64,000 nt of DNA, from NCBI GenBank assembly GCA_934047225.1, contig OW204010.1, positions 3,004,794 through 3,068,793 of the forward strand. The letters are read 5' to 3'. The notes under the pieces are model-generated. The model did not search any database and was not told the origin of the DNA. It saw nothing but the letters and a program-made list of their open reading frames with translations. The translations under genes were made by a program, and so were the position numbers. Source of the stretch: Ypsolopha sequella (lineage: Eukaryota > Arthropoda > Insecta > Lepidoptera > Ypsolophidae). Positions 10,563-19,656 of the stretch are shown here, one piece after another (the stretch's first letter is position 1; the number at the start of each line of letters is the position of its first letter).

Positions 10563-12131
10563 TCATTGTTGCCTACCTACCCGAGACCTACTTGGCGATC
10601 GCGATTGAGTGGGCGAGTTGGGATGGGACGTGTATGCCTGTGTTGCATGTGCCGAATGGTATTGAGGCTCATGCGCTGAGCGCTGCCTGGGCTGCTCACG
10701 TAGAGACGGAGGCAGCAAATGAGCAGATGAGCGTGTCGGAGACATGGCCCCATGGCGATGCAATGAAGTGTGGTGGTCAGTCCGCCCACACTCCTTGCAT
10801 GCCCGTGTAGGCCTGCACTCGTTCTCATAGTGAGGACCCAAACAGCGTCGGCACCGGTTGCGTGAGTTCACAAAATCCCACCGACCTTGAACCGGTTGGT
10901 GATTAAATTCTGGGCAGGCGATGAGTTTGTGTCCCCTATTCCTGCAGTATGGGCATGGCCTACCACCAGTAGGGGAAGAAGGTTGAGCCGAATAATTCTG
11001 TTGGCGAGTGGGTGATGGGGATGATCGGGCCGAGTAAACTGGCGCCGTCGCAAATGCCAAAAATGGTTGACGAATAGGACGGGGGGAGCGATTGTCCTGC
11101 CGAGGAGCTATGGGGCGGAACTCTTGATGAGCCTGGTAGGGCTGACGTGGAGTACCTCGAGTGGGCTGAAGCAACTTATTGAGCTGAGTGAGCCTTTCTG
11201 ACGGGCCGAGCCGTGCTGAAGAAGGAGCCTCCTGTGACGCAAGGGACGATGACTCATTCTCCTTGCAGCGTGCGTGCTCTTCCAAAAACTCAATGAGGTT
11301 CTTGAGCGTGGGCAGAGTTGCGCGAGATCCGTACTTCCGCTCGAAAAGAGTGCGGAGCTCGCCTTGTAGTTTTCGCACCACCATGGACACGAAAACATAG
11401 TCAGAATCTTTCATGGGCAGATCAAGATTGCGGAGAGCGCTTTGCGCTGAGATAAGCGGAATTAAGAACGATGTGCGGATATCCGAGCGCATGTGGATAT
11501 GCGGAAGGTTCATTATAATGTCCACAAATCGGTCAATGAGTACGCGCCGATTGTCGTAACGCTTGGTGAGAATTTCCATGGCTATGGGATAATTCTCGTT
11601 GGTAGGGTAGAGGTGTTTCACCATTTCATGTGCCTCACCCTTTAGGGCACCTAACAAATAATGCAGCTTGACAGCATCCGAGACTGTAGCCATCTCACTG
11701 ACGAGGCTCCTAAAAACGGCAATAAATGAGGGCCATTCTTCAACGTTCGAATGAAACTCCGGTATGGGTATTTTTGGTAAAACACCAACGGGTGTACCTG
11801 AGCTGAGGGGTTGCGTCTTGTCCGGAAGAACTGATTTTTCTTTCAGTTTTTCGAATGCCACTAGGATAGCATCATAGTTGCTAAGTGCCGACTGAAAATT
11901 TTTTGTGTAGGTTGCCTCAGTTTCGTCGGACAAATCCTCATCGTCAAGGATCTCATAATATACGTCCTCTAACTTATTTTTAACGCTTTGTATGTTTGCG
12001 TAACGAGCGGTGAAGTCCGCCACAGAATATGTTTTTCTGTCGCCTGCCTCGACCGCCGCACCGATCTCCTTTAACAGAACTATCGCCTTTACGGCCTCAC
12101 GAAACATCGCGGCTTGTGATTTCGAAGGCAT
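10563..12131 (-). CDS. BEL/Pao Gag, intact, copy A
   Basis: An uninterrupted 522-residue Gag that would build the cytoplasmic virus-like particle. The N-terminal ~125 residues are helical and acidic. A DUF1759-like region (about 130-290) includes LPKIPIPEFHSNVEEWPSFI and YLLGALKGEAHEMV. The C-terminal third is Pro/Ser/Gln-rich and holds three Cys/His knuckles: CPYCRNRGHKLIAC, CRRCLGPHYENEC and CKECGRTDHHTSLH. The tail is Arg/Ser-rich (SPSRSRVGRQQ). Pol begins about 110 bp downstream as a separate frame, so Pol expression would need reinitiation, splicing or recoding. It is very similar to the intact gag of copy B although both pol genes are broken. Confidence 0.93.
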   Translation of the reverse strand: MPSKSQAAMFREAVKAIVLLKEIGAAVEAGDRKTYSVADFTARYANIQSVKNKLEDVYYEILDDEDLSDETEATYTKNFQSALSNYDAILVAFEKLKEKSVLPDKTQPLSSGTPVGVLPKIPIPEFHSNVEEWPSFIAVFRSLVSEMATVSDAVKLHYLLGALKGEAHEMVKHLYPTNENYPIAMEILTKRYDNRRVLIDRFVDIIMNLPHIHMRSDIRTSFLIPLISAQSALRNLDLPMKDSDYVFVSMVVRKLQGELRTLFERKYGSRATLPTLKNLIEFLEEHARCKENESSSLASQEAPSSARLGPSERLTQLNKLLQPTRGTPRQPYQAHQEFRPIAPRQDNRSPRPIRQPFLAFATAPVYSARSSPSPTRQQNYSAQPSSPTGGRPCPYCRNRGHKLIACPEFNHQPVQGRWDFVNSRNRCRRCLGPHYENECRPTRACKECGRTDHHTSLHRHGAMSPTRSSAHLLPPSLREQPRQRSAHEPQYHSAHATQAYTSHPNSPTQSRSPSRSRVGRQQ

Positions 12132-12807
12132 CTTAATCTTGTTAAACTAGGTGGTTGATTACTAAGATAAAATACGCAACGAGTTTGAGCTGAACTATAA
12201 GAGCGGACGTACAACTAAAATAATTAATGAGATAGATGAATAGAGCTGAGATACTTGCACGGATGAAGTTACAATGACTATGTTCAAACGAAATACGGAA
12301 CTCTTAAATAAACACGACAAAGAAAAAAAAAAAAATTTTTTTTTTTTAAAAACAACCTGTATATGGGCTGATAAACCAACGTGGAACACCCTATATGTGT
12401 ACCATTAACAATAAGATCAGAGATGAGAAGAGAAAAAAAAATTGTTTACTATATTTGTGCTATATATACCCGGTTAAAAAAGCAGACAATAACACGAAAA
12501 AACTGTCCGGCAATATATTACTGCGACACGAGATCACCGTAACATTAAATATCGAAAAGGGCTGATCAACTTGTTCACTAAAATGTTATTTGCCTTGAAA
12601 TCATGTGCCGACAATACACGTTAGTTCCTGCTTACACGACAGTATATTTACAACAAAAACATCAGTCGTCGAAAATTCTATTTATAGAATAAAATACGTA
12701 CCTGCTTCCCTGAGTGCGTAAACAAACAAAGAATGCATTTACCTGGCCGAAATCGGATCTAAATGAGTGGACAATCCAATGATGCAAATCAAGCTTTGGT
12801 AACGTAA
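12132..12807 (-). other. Leader of BEL copy A, gag-proximal part
   Basis: Gene-free, AT-rich leader matching 33093-33780 of copy B with small differences, including a poly-A/poly-T junction near 12326-12348. It is broken at 12807/12808 by the DIRS element and resumes at about 17729. Confidence 0.8.
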
Positions 12808-13045
12808 TTAAAGGTTAAACAAACTTACCTGTAAGTGAAGTTTGACCATAATTATACCAGACGTTGGATCCGAAGAGATTTATTCACCAGGTAGTACACT
12901 CTTTAATGTACTAGGCATTGCACACATTTTAGAGTAATTAGAACAATAAAATTAAAAATCGATTCGGTACACTATACACTACTTCCCATCCCTAAGCGCC
13001 CACGCATGCCCATGCTCGTCGTTCAACCGTCATTCTTTTCAGAGC
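12808..13045 (+). repeat. Left inverted terminal repeat of DIRS-A
   Basis: The inner portion (about 12855-13035, from GTTGGATCC through to GTTCAACCGTCATTC) is the reverse complement of about 17535-17720. The outermost ~45 bp (AAGGTTAAACAAACTTACCT onward) differ from the other end but are copied in the internal complementary region, as in DIRS-1-like elements. Confidence 0.88.
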
Positions 13046-13097
13046 TTCTATTTCGCCTTACTTTGGGAAACATGAACTATCATAGAGGGGAGGGCGG

Positions 13098-13222
13098 GTA
13101 ATAAATCTCTTCGGATCCAACGTCTCGTATAATTATGGTCAAACTTCACTTACAGGTAAGTTTGTTTAACCTTTAATTATACTTCGACGTTGGATCCTCA
13201 AGATTTATTCACCAGGTAGATG
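13098..13222 (+). repeat. Internal complementary region of DIRS-A
   Basis: The first part (to about 13182, TAAACAAAC-complement ending AACCTTTAA) is the reverse complement of the left terminus. The second part (TTATACTTCGACGTTGGATC onward to CCAGGTAG) is the reverse complement of the right terminus. The two meet head-on at about 13183, which is the predicted sequence of a joined-ends circle junction. It lies just 3' of the recombinase gene, the expected position. Confidence 0.9.
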
Positions 13223-13357
13223 TTTAGAGTTATTGCGAAATAGACTAAGAATGGAAAAAACACAATTTTTTCCTTTTTTAAATAAAGTTTTAATATTCTT
13301 TTAATCAATAAACAAACATAAAATATTTACTTTTCTAGATTACAAAACAATAAACAA

Positions 13358-14437
13358 CTAAGTAATTACATAACTTATTAAATCTTCATTACAATTATGA
13401 TTATTCTCAGAATCAAATATTGCTTCACTTTCATTAATAACTATAACAGGCCTATTATAAAAACGGCCAAAAACATTCGAATCACTAGTCCAGCCAGCAG
13501 CTTTTCTAATGACATCCACTGACAAACCCCTACGATCAGCCGCCGATGTCGCGGCGTGTCGGGTGCTATGCGCCGAGAATATAGACGTGTCTACTCCGCT
13601 ATCGGACATCACGCGCTTGATACAACGACTGATCGTTGAAGCGCTGACATTATGTATAAGCTTTTTAATAGTAAGTAGCAGCCTATCAGTCTGAGAGTGA
13701 GTTCTTGTGGCCTCCATGTTACTTATCTATGATGCATATTAATGCATATTAATGCAACAGCGGGACAAATTTGTTCTTTATCCGGAAAAAAAGGGTATTA
13801 TTAATCGCGGTAAGTATGGGTAGTCCTGGTGCTGAAGTCAAAATTAAATAATTTATAGTAATGTCCATATGTGAAGCGTTAACTTTAACATTCGACAACC
13901 AAATTAATGATAGCGCCTGTATGCGTTGTGCACTCAATAACGCTACAAAAGCTACCAACTTCTTTGTAAGCGAGTCCAATGACAAACTCTCATTGTCACA
14001 ATGTCGAAAGATATAATTTAAAACTAAATCGGGATTCCATGTAGCTTGATATCTAGGAAAACAAGGCTTACTTTTATAAACACCTTTTAAAAACCGTAAT
14101 CATCGTCACTAAACGTTTTACCCATAACTAAGGCCAATGCTGAACGGTGATTATTCAAAGTAGAATAACAAGCGCCTGATCCATTTAATATAATTAAAAA
14201 TCTACGTATGTGAGGTATATCAACATCATAACAGTTGAAATTATTTTCAGTACAGAATTGCGCCCATTTTTTATATACACAATCATACTGTTTCATAGAG
14301 GAATCAGCTAGAGATGAAATCATGATTTCAACCGTTTCTCGAGTGAGTGACTGCCACGTAAACGCTTGCCTGACAAATAACCTACCACCAGGGTAAGCTG
14401 CCTCCAAAGTGGGTGAAAGGTGATAGTAGAAGAACAC
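13358..14437 (-). pseudogene. DIRS tyrosine recombinase pseudogene
   Basis: The recombinase integrates the circular DIRS DNA. Three minus-strand frames cover it. At 14087-14437 is the N-terminal core-binding part (AYPGGRLFVRQAF, then SSMKQYDCVYKKWAQFC). At 13749-13985 is the first catalytic Arg context (LLSAQRIQALSLIWL). At 13358-13717 is the C-terminal catalytic part with AHSTRHAATSAA (His-x-x-Arg), AAGWT and the nucleophile context GRFYNRP. The catalytic Arg, His-x-x-Arg and Tyr contexts are therefore all still readable, but frameshifts separate the three pieces. It lies between RNase H and the internal complementary region. Confidence 0.88.
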
Positions 14438-14689
14438 GCTCAGATGTCAAACAAATAATGTTTGAACAAGACAATGATACGAAGAGAGGTTACCATGGCT
14501 AACTAGGCCAATGAGAAACCACCATGATACCATTTGCTTTGTCTTCAATTATCTTTCGAATACTTTTCAAAATTAATGAAAAGGAAGAAAACGCGTAAAA
14601 GAAATCCGTTCCCTAATCTATAATGAAAACATCTATATTATAGGCTTGGGGGTCTCGTTTCCATGAAATATACTTATGACATTTAGCGT

Positions 14690-15139
14690 TTATCCTGGAA
14701 GAAGGAGGTCAATGTTGGGTTGACCGAGAGATTCGGTAATCTTTCTGAAAGCAGCAAAAGACAGGCTCCACTCAGTTTCAATATTGGAGCGCCTCGATTC
14801 CTCGTCAGCTTCAACATCATCGTTTGACTTTTTATATGATGCAAACACATATAGCCGCCGCTCTTCACACCATTGCCAAATTTCTCTAGAGATACCATTG
14901 AGATGCTTATGTTGCACTCCACCCATTCTGTTTATATATGATATTGCACTCGTGTTGTTGATCCGCAATAAAATATCTACATTAATAAGGTCGCGAGAAA
15001 AACATTTTAAACCTATAAGAGCTGCTTTAAATTCCAAAAAGTTAATGTGGCTATTCTGCTCTTCTGCGTAAGAGAAACCGTTTGAACGCTCACCGTAGAT
15101 GCCCCAGCGTGACAATGAAACATCCGAAAATATTTCCAA
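14690..15139 (-). pseudogene. DIRS RNase H domain
   Basis: A 149-codon open piece of the DIRS RT/RNase H polyprotein. It contains EIFSDVSLSRWG (first Asp strand), HINFLEFKAALIGLKCF (Glu helix) and LLRINNTSAISYINRMGG, where DIRS family members usually have Asp in the third catalytic position and this copy reads Asn. The downstream ISREIWQWCEERRLYVFASY block is well conserved. RNase H would degrade the RNA strand of RNA:DNA hybrids. Frames upstream (RT) and downstream (recombinase) are disjoint from it. Confidence 0.85.
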
Positions 15140-15329
15140 AACATATTGCCTGTTACAAATCGCGGTAGTACAAGATATTATTTTTCCACCAAGTAAAATC
15201 CGGTTATAAATAGTGACGATCTATTGACATCATTGTGTCATAATCATCATTTGCATTTTTCAAAGCCAGAAACTTCTCTCTTTCAAATCGCTTAGTGCAA
15301 ACCCAACCATAACAGATGGCTGGACATGC

Positions 15330-16356
15330 GCAGGTAAGTAATCCTAAGAACTGTGCAAACTCGCGAATAGACAATATTTTCTTCCTGGAAATCTTTTCAA
15401 CTAAATCTAAAAAAATTCTACGTTTTTAGAGCGGCAATTTTAAACGCATTTCATGAGAGTTAAATTCAAAACCTAGAAAGGTTCGTATCCGATCTGGGAT
15501 AAGATTACTCTTTGAGTAATTAATGATAAAGCCTAACCTTTGTAATAATTCCCCAGTTTCTGAAACACACTTCTGAAACACACTTTGCACATTCATTTGA
15601 TGAATGACCTATACATAAAATATAATCTAAGTAAGATACTAATAATAGACCTTTATTCACAACTGGTTTAAGCAATTTCGTAAATACAAAGGGCGCCAAA
15701 GATTAACCGAACGGAAGACATTGAAATTCATATGTCTTAGCCCTTTGTTCACGTCCCTGAAATTTAAACCTCAAATATTTTTTACTGGCACCGTCGAAAG
15801 CCAATAAACAATATGCCTCTTTGATATTAATAGAAGCCATGTAACTATCTTTCAAAATTAATTTTGTGGCGGTACGATAATCCTCCATTTTAAAATGTTG
15901 AGGATCAATGAAATTATTCAGTTTTTTCAAATTCAAGATAAATCTAATTTTACCGTCACTTTTAGGGGTTAGGAAATAACTCGATAAGAACTGATTTGGA
16001 GTATCAGTACATTCTCGCACTGCTCCTAATTTACATAAATTTCAAATGGCTGAAGATAAACATTCAAGATTAGCCGTATTAAACCTTCGTTGAATAGGTT
16101 CTTTATATTGAACAACCAGGGAATTAAACAGAATCTTTAGTCCTGTTACATAACCCAACACTATAAGGTCATTCGTGATTTTTCTCCAAGTAAATAAGAA
16201 TTGGTGAAGTCTACCAGCTGGGGACTCACCTCTACCGTTTCTGAGACCTTGGCCTCGCCTTCGACGATGATTGTTGAAAACGATCCATTGTCGCGGCTGG
16301 TCTCCTGAACGACTGAGGTCGTTTGTGCCCACCCTGTCTGGGACCCCTCTGGCCAT
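15330..16356 (-). pseudogene. DIRS reverse transcriptase pseudogene
   Basis: Starts at 16042-16356 with AGRLHQFLFTWRKITNDLI, the DIRS RT N-terminus, and continues at 15703-16020 with FLSSYFLTPKSDGKIRFILN, the helix/strand around DIKEAY-like SINIKEAYCLLAF, and FQCLPFG. A stop follows, then a further frame carries the active-site strand as SYLDYILCIG (15622-15633 for YLDY), so the second metal-binding Asp of YLDD is replaced by Tyr. Several stops and frameshifts fall between 15330 and 15700. This RT would copy genomic RNA, but this copy is inactive on several counts. Confidence 0.85.
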
Positions 16357-16389
16357 GCTGTTTAGGTGGGCCCTTCCAGTTTTCCTGGT

Positions 16390-17467
16390 CTATAGTATAC
16401 TTCTTGATTTTGTTTTTTTTTTTTTTTTTTTGTCTATACTAGTCATCAACAATTTTCTCCTTGTTTTTGTGTTTTCGAAATGCAAGTGCAAAATTTCGGA
16501 AACTTTCTTAATAACATAAATTTTGTTCAAGTCACTTTGTATCAATGATGCAATAAGGTGGGTTAGACCTGCAATTCCCAAACCAAGAGTATTTTGGTCC
16601 TTTTCAAGTACTATATCTCGACTTCTAACAGAATCACTTAAAATAGCCGAGATTTCCGGGTTCAGAGTTGGCGCTCTAACCAGATGGAAATTGTTAGAGA
16701 CAAAGGTTTTCTGACTAATTTCTAATCTCTGCTTCTTAGTTAAGCCATCCACCAGAATATGACCCCAACGTTGAGAGATCTTTTCTGGAATGTTCCATCC
16801 AAAAACCTTCATCCTTTCCTTTTGGATCCCCTAGGGCCTCCAAAATGTCAGCAGGTAATGAAACTACAGTTACATACCGAGACACTGCTATGTCAGACAG
16901 CGAAGGCGCCTCTGCACCACACGGAATCGCTAACATCACGCTAGTATTGGGGGCCGCTACTGTACTATCGTTACTAGAACCCGGCAGCGGATCATTTGTA
17001 CTTGGTCCAGATAGTGCTGGTACCTCATGGACGGCAGGTCGAACATTTTGAGTATTTCCTGTCGAGTCTGTGTCTGATAAATTAACCACTGGTTTGTCTG
17101 AGGCAGGTGAAAAAACCCTGGTATCTTCATAATAGCGACGGCGGTACTCTAAAAAGAGTATTGCCCAAACATGTCATAAAATCCTCATGAAATGAGATAT
17201 TTTTAGATTTTAACGTCACTGCGTATAATCGCGTTATACGGCGGGACTGATTTGTTATCAACCAACGTGAGCGCGTCACGGGGAATAACAATAGGGCACT
17301 AGGTATAGTTTTTCCTGGAAAAAAAATATGCAATAACAAAAGTGGGTAGAAAATTATATAAAAGACTAACCTTCTTCGCTACTCGTACTTGAAGATTCAT
17401 CAAGACGTTCCTGAAAACGTCTAATCTTTCTTTTTATTTCCCTTTCTTTACGTTTTCTTTTGCCCAT
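16390..17467 (-). pseudogene. DIRS Gag with a probable first intron
   Basis: Exon 1 (17371-17467) starts MGKRKRKEREIKRKIRRF and is rich in Lys/Arg then Ser. Donor GTTAGT (17370) and acceptor TTTTTAG (17149) bracket 222 bp that, when removed, join the frame exactly to YRRRYYEDTRVFSPASDKP. The frame then runs through MVNLSDTDSTGN and a DIRS-Gag middle region; a frameshift near 16800 leads to the second piece (16390-16812), which holds RSRDIVLEKDQNTLGLGIAG. The K-D-Q-N-x-L-G-x-G-hydrophobic motif is typical of DIRS Gag. A poly-A-type run encoding Lys near the 3' end closes it. Gag function (particle assembly) is inferred from the family. Confidence 0.75.
17149..17370 (-). other. Predicted 222-bp intron in DIRS-A gag
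   Basis: Minus-strand donor GAAG|GTTAGT and polypyrimidine-preceded acceptor CTTTTTAG|AG restore a single frame (Glu codon split 1+2) between two segments that are otherwise unconnected. The intervening sequence has stops in the coding frame. Confidence 0.55.
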
Positions 17468-17534
17468 GGTGCCTAACACACTTTTAAAACACTTTAAATT
17501 TAATACAGCCGATGTGATGTGACAATGCCTGCAC

Positions 17535-17728
17535 ACAAAAAGTGAATGACGGTTGAACGACGAGCATGGGTATGCGTGGGCGCTTAGGGATGGGAAGTAG
17601 TGTATAGTGTACCGAATCGATTTTTAATTTTATTGTTCTAATTACTCTAAAATGTGTGCAATGCCTAGTACATTAAAGAGTGTACTACCTGGTGAATAAA
17701 TCTTGAGGATCCAACGTCGAAGTATAAT
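17535..17728 (+). repeat. Right inverted terminal repeat of DIRS-A
   Basis: Reverse complement of the left repeat from GAATGACGGTTGAACGACG to about GGTGAATAAATCTT; the outermost bases (CAACGTCGAAGTATAAT) are specific to this end and reappear inverted in the internal complementary region. Confidence 0.88.
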
Positions 17729-18289
17729 AATACGTAAACGTAAACGTACGTAACGTAATAACTTATGTATATATGTAACGTAGATACGTAAATACACGAA
17801 ACAAAGGCAAATTTATACTCGCACCAAAAAATATCTCGCAAAATACGGAAACTACCTTTGACAGTGGGGGTTTAATAAAGATATATAGTGGACTGTAACA
17901 AACAATTGGGCTGAATGGATATAATTATATTATCTGAGCTGAATAATAATAACAAACGGGATGAAAGTGAGTTTATTCTGTGCCGGGGGCGGGGGGGGGC
18001 CGGTTCTATACCGATAAATGGAATGTTCTAGGCGGCGCGGGCGCGGTAATTACCTACCCGCAATAGGTATTCGAGACCACAAAATATTTTTTGCCGGGTA
18101 AGGGGCCAAAATATGCCACCGGGTGAAAATGGACTGTAGTAAATCGACGGGGGCTAGTTCAGTAACGGTTCGCAGGGCCAAAATATGTTTTACATATACA
18201 GTAAAATATGTTTTACCAAAATGTGAAAATGGACTGTAGTAAATCGAGGGGCTGGGGAGGCCGGGGTTTCACGGCTCGAAGTGACCAAA
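17729..18289 (-). other. Leader of BEL copy A, LTR-proximal part
   Basis: Matches the distal leader of copy B (33781-34424), including the TACGTAACG-type stutter and a G-rich run near 17990. Immediately inside the LTR, in the minus-strand sense, TGGTCACTTCGAGCCG resembles the primer-binding site of copy B with small changes. Confidence 0.8.
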
Positions 18290-18448
18290 TGTAACCGCGG
18301 GGTTACAAGACTGCAGAGCTGATGAGAGAGGGTAAATGGATGAGTTGACACGGGAGAATTGTGGGTGCACTGACCTGCTTTGTATGTCTGTGGATGGGCC
18401 GACGAGTGCGCTGCGTGGTGTACTTCTTGTTGATGGGCTGATTGAGCT
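18290..18448 (-). repeat. Truncated 5' LTR of BEL copy A
   Basis: The first 159 bp (plus-strand order) match 6067-6225 almost perfectly, then homology stops abruptly at the start of the 18449 tandem repeats. What remains is the U5-side portion; the U3/promoter side is gone. Confidence 0.85.
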
Positions 18449-18900
18449 GTTACAAGGTATTACTTGAAAATCGACATTCTTCCACCTGACCTTCGATCCT
18501 GGCTCCATCAACATATTCACCATAGAACTCTTCAACGGATCAGAGCACATAACTCGAGATTGCGGCAATCACTACGTTAAGGGTGCTGATTCAAGGGTAT
18601 TACTTGGAGATTATCAGAATACCCACCTGACCTTCGATCCTGGCGTCATCCCCATAGAACTCCTCAACGGATGACAGCACATAACTTTAGATTGCGACAA
18701 CCAGTTTGTGTTAGGGTTCTCATTGCAGGGCATTGCTGAAAATTGCCAGTGTACCCACCTGAATTTCGATATTGGCTTCATCACCGTAGAACTCTTCAAC
18801 GGATGACAGCACATAACTCGAGATTGTGGTAATCATGTTGTGCTAGGGTGATGATAGCAGGAAGCTACTCAAACATGGCTACTTATATTCACTTGAACTT
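18449..18900 (-). repeat. Three diverged exon-like tandem units of about 136 bp
   Basis: Units begin near 18459, 18597 and 18731. On the minus strand each contains the same potential coding strip, SYVLSSVEEFYGDxAxIExQ in the two better preserved units, ending at CAG|GTGGGT, a good splice-donor consensus. One unit has a frame-breaking change (TGA) within the strip and another has a TAA just upstream of it. The protein strip is not recognised. The pattern could be tandemly duplicated small exons of a decayed gene or a minisatellite whose unit happens to carry an exon. Confidence 0.6.
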
Positions 18901-18949
18901 CGTTTGCAAGAACTACCCATACATCACATTTAACCCAGCAACACTAAAA

Positions 18950-19656
18950 AATGTGAAATAAAATAAACTTTTAACAAAAAAATAGTAACCGACTTCAATA
19001 TAGTAACAGCAGTCATTCACTAAAAAGTTAATAATAATTCTATAAAGACCGATGGTACCGAAACAATAATGGGGTAATGTAGACAGTAGCATGTAAACTT
19101 TCGTTTTAGGGTCAGTTACATTGTTGAGCATAATATATACTGACAGTCTTTTTACGAAGTTTTTAAATGATTCTTTCTCATATAAAATAAACTTTTAACA
19201 AAAAAATAGTAACCGACTTCAATATAGTAACAGCAGTCATTCACTAAAAAGTTAATAATAATTCTATAAAGACCGATGGTACCGAAACAACACTTTTGCC
19301 GACTTCTTTCTTCCTGAAACATTATGTTATCTAGAAGTCGGCGTATTTCCTACGATATAGCAACATAAAAACCAATATAAGAACGCCGACTTCTAGATAA
19401 CATAACGTTTCAGGAAGAAAAAAGTCGGCAAAAGTGTTGTTTCGGTACCATCGGTCTTTATAGAATTATTATTAACTTTTTAGTGAATGACTGCTGTTAC
19501 TATATTGAAGTCGGTTACTATTTTTTTGTTAAAAGTTTATTTTATATGAGAAAGAATCATTTAAAAACTTCGTAAAAAGACTGTCAGTATATATTATGCT
19601 CAACAATGTAACTGACCCTAAAACGAAAGTTTACATGCTACTGTCTACATTACCCC
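18950..19656. repeat. Foldback palindrome with 274-bp arms and an extra direct copy
   Basis: 19071-19344 and 19383-19656 are near-perfect reverse complements around a 38-bp spacer centred at 19363.5. Segment 18956-19067 is an additional direct copy of about 19180-19290. The right arm includes the first 20 codons of the gypsy gag that starts at 19596, so the left arm carries the same codons inverted (minus-strand start at 19131). It could be a foldback insertion, a template-switch duplication or an assembly/library chimera. Confidence 0.85.

Larger units (their letters stand above)
12808..17728 (-). mobile_element. DIRS-type tyrosine-recombinase retrotransposon (DIRS-A)
   Basis: A 4.9-kb element with the full DIRS layout, read on the minus strand: right inverted terminal repeat, gag, RT, RNase H, tyrosine recombinase, internal complementary region, left inverted terminal repeat. 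DIRS elements insert as circles through a tyrosine recombinase and make no target-site duplication; none is seen here. It sits in the leader of BEL copy A, whose sequence continues on both sides, so it is younger than that BEL insertion. All coding parts are broken, and the RT active-site motif reads YLDY instead of YLDD. Confidence 0.9.
6067..18448 (-). mobile_element. BEL/Pao retrotransposon copy A, interrupted by a DIRS element
   Basis: A minus-strand BEL/Pao element with a 3' LTR (6067-6459), a single-frame pol with three nonsense codons, an intact gag, and a leader carrying the DIRS insertion at about 12808-17728. It ends in a 159-bp remnant of the 5' LTR (18290-18448). It is closely related to copy B (27076-34822) along its whole length. 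Removing the DIRS element leaves a structure comparable to copy B. The 5' LTR breaks at 18448, where unrelated tandem repeats begin, so its target-site duplication cannot be verified. Confidence 0.92.
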
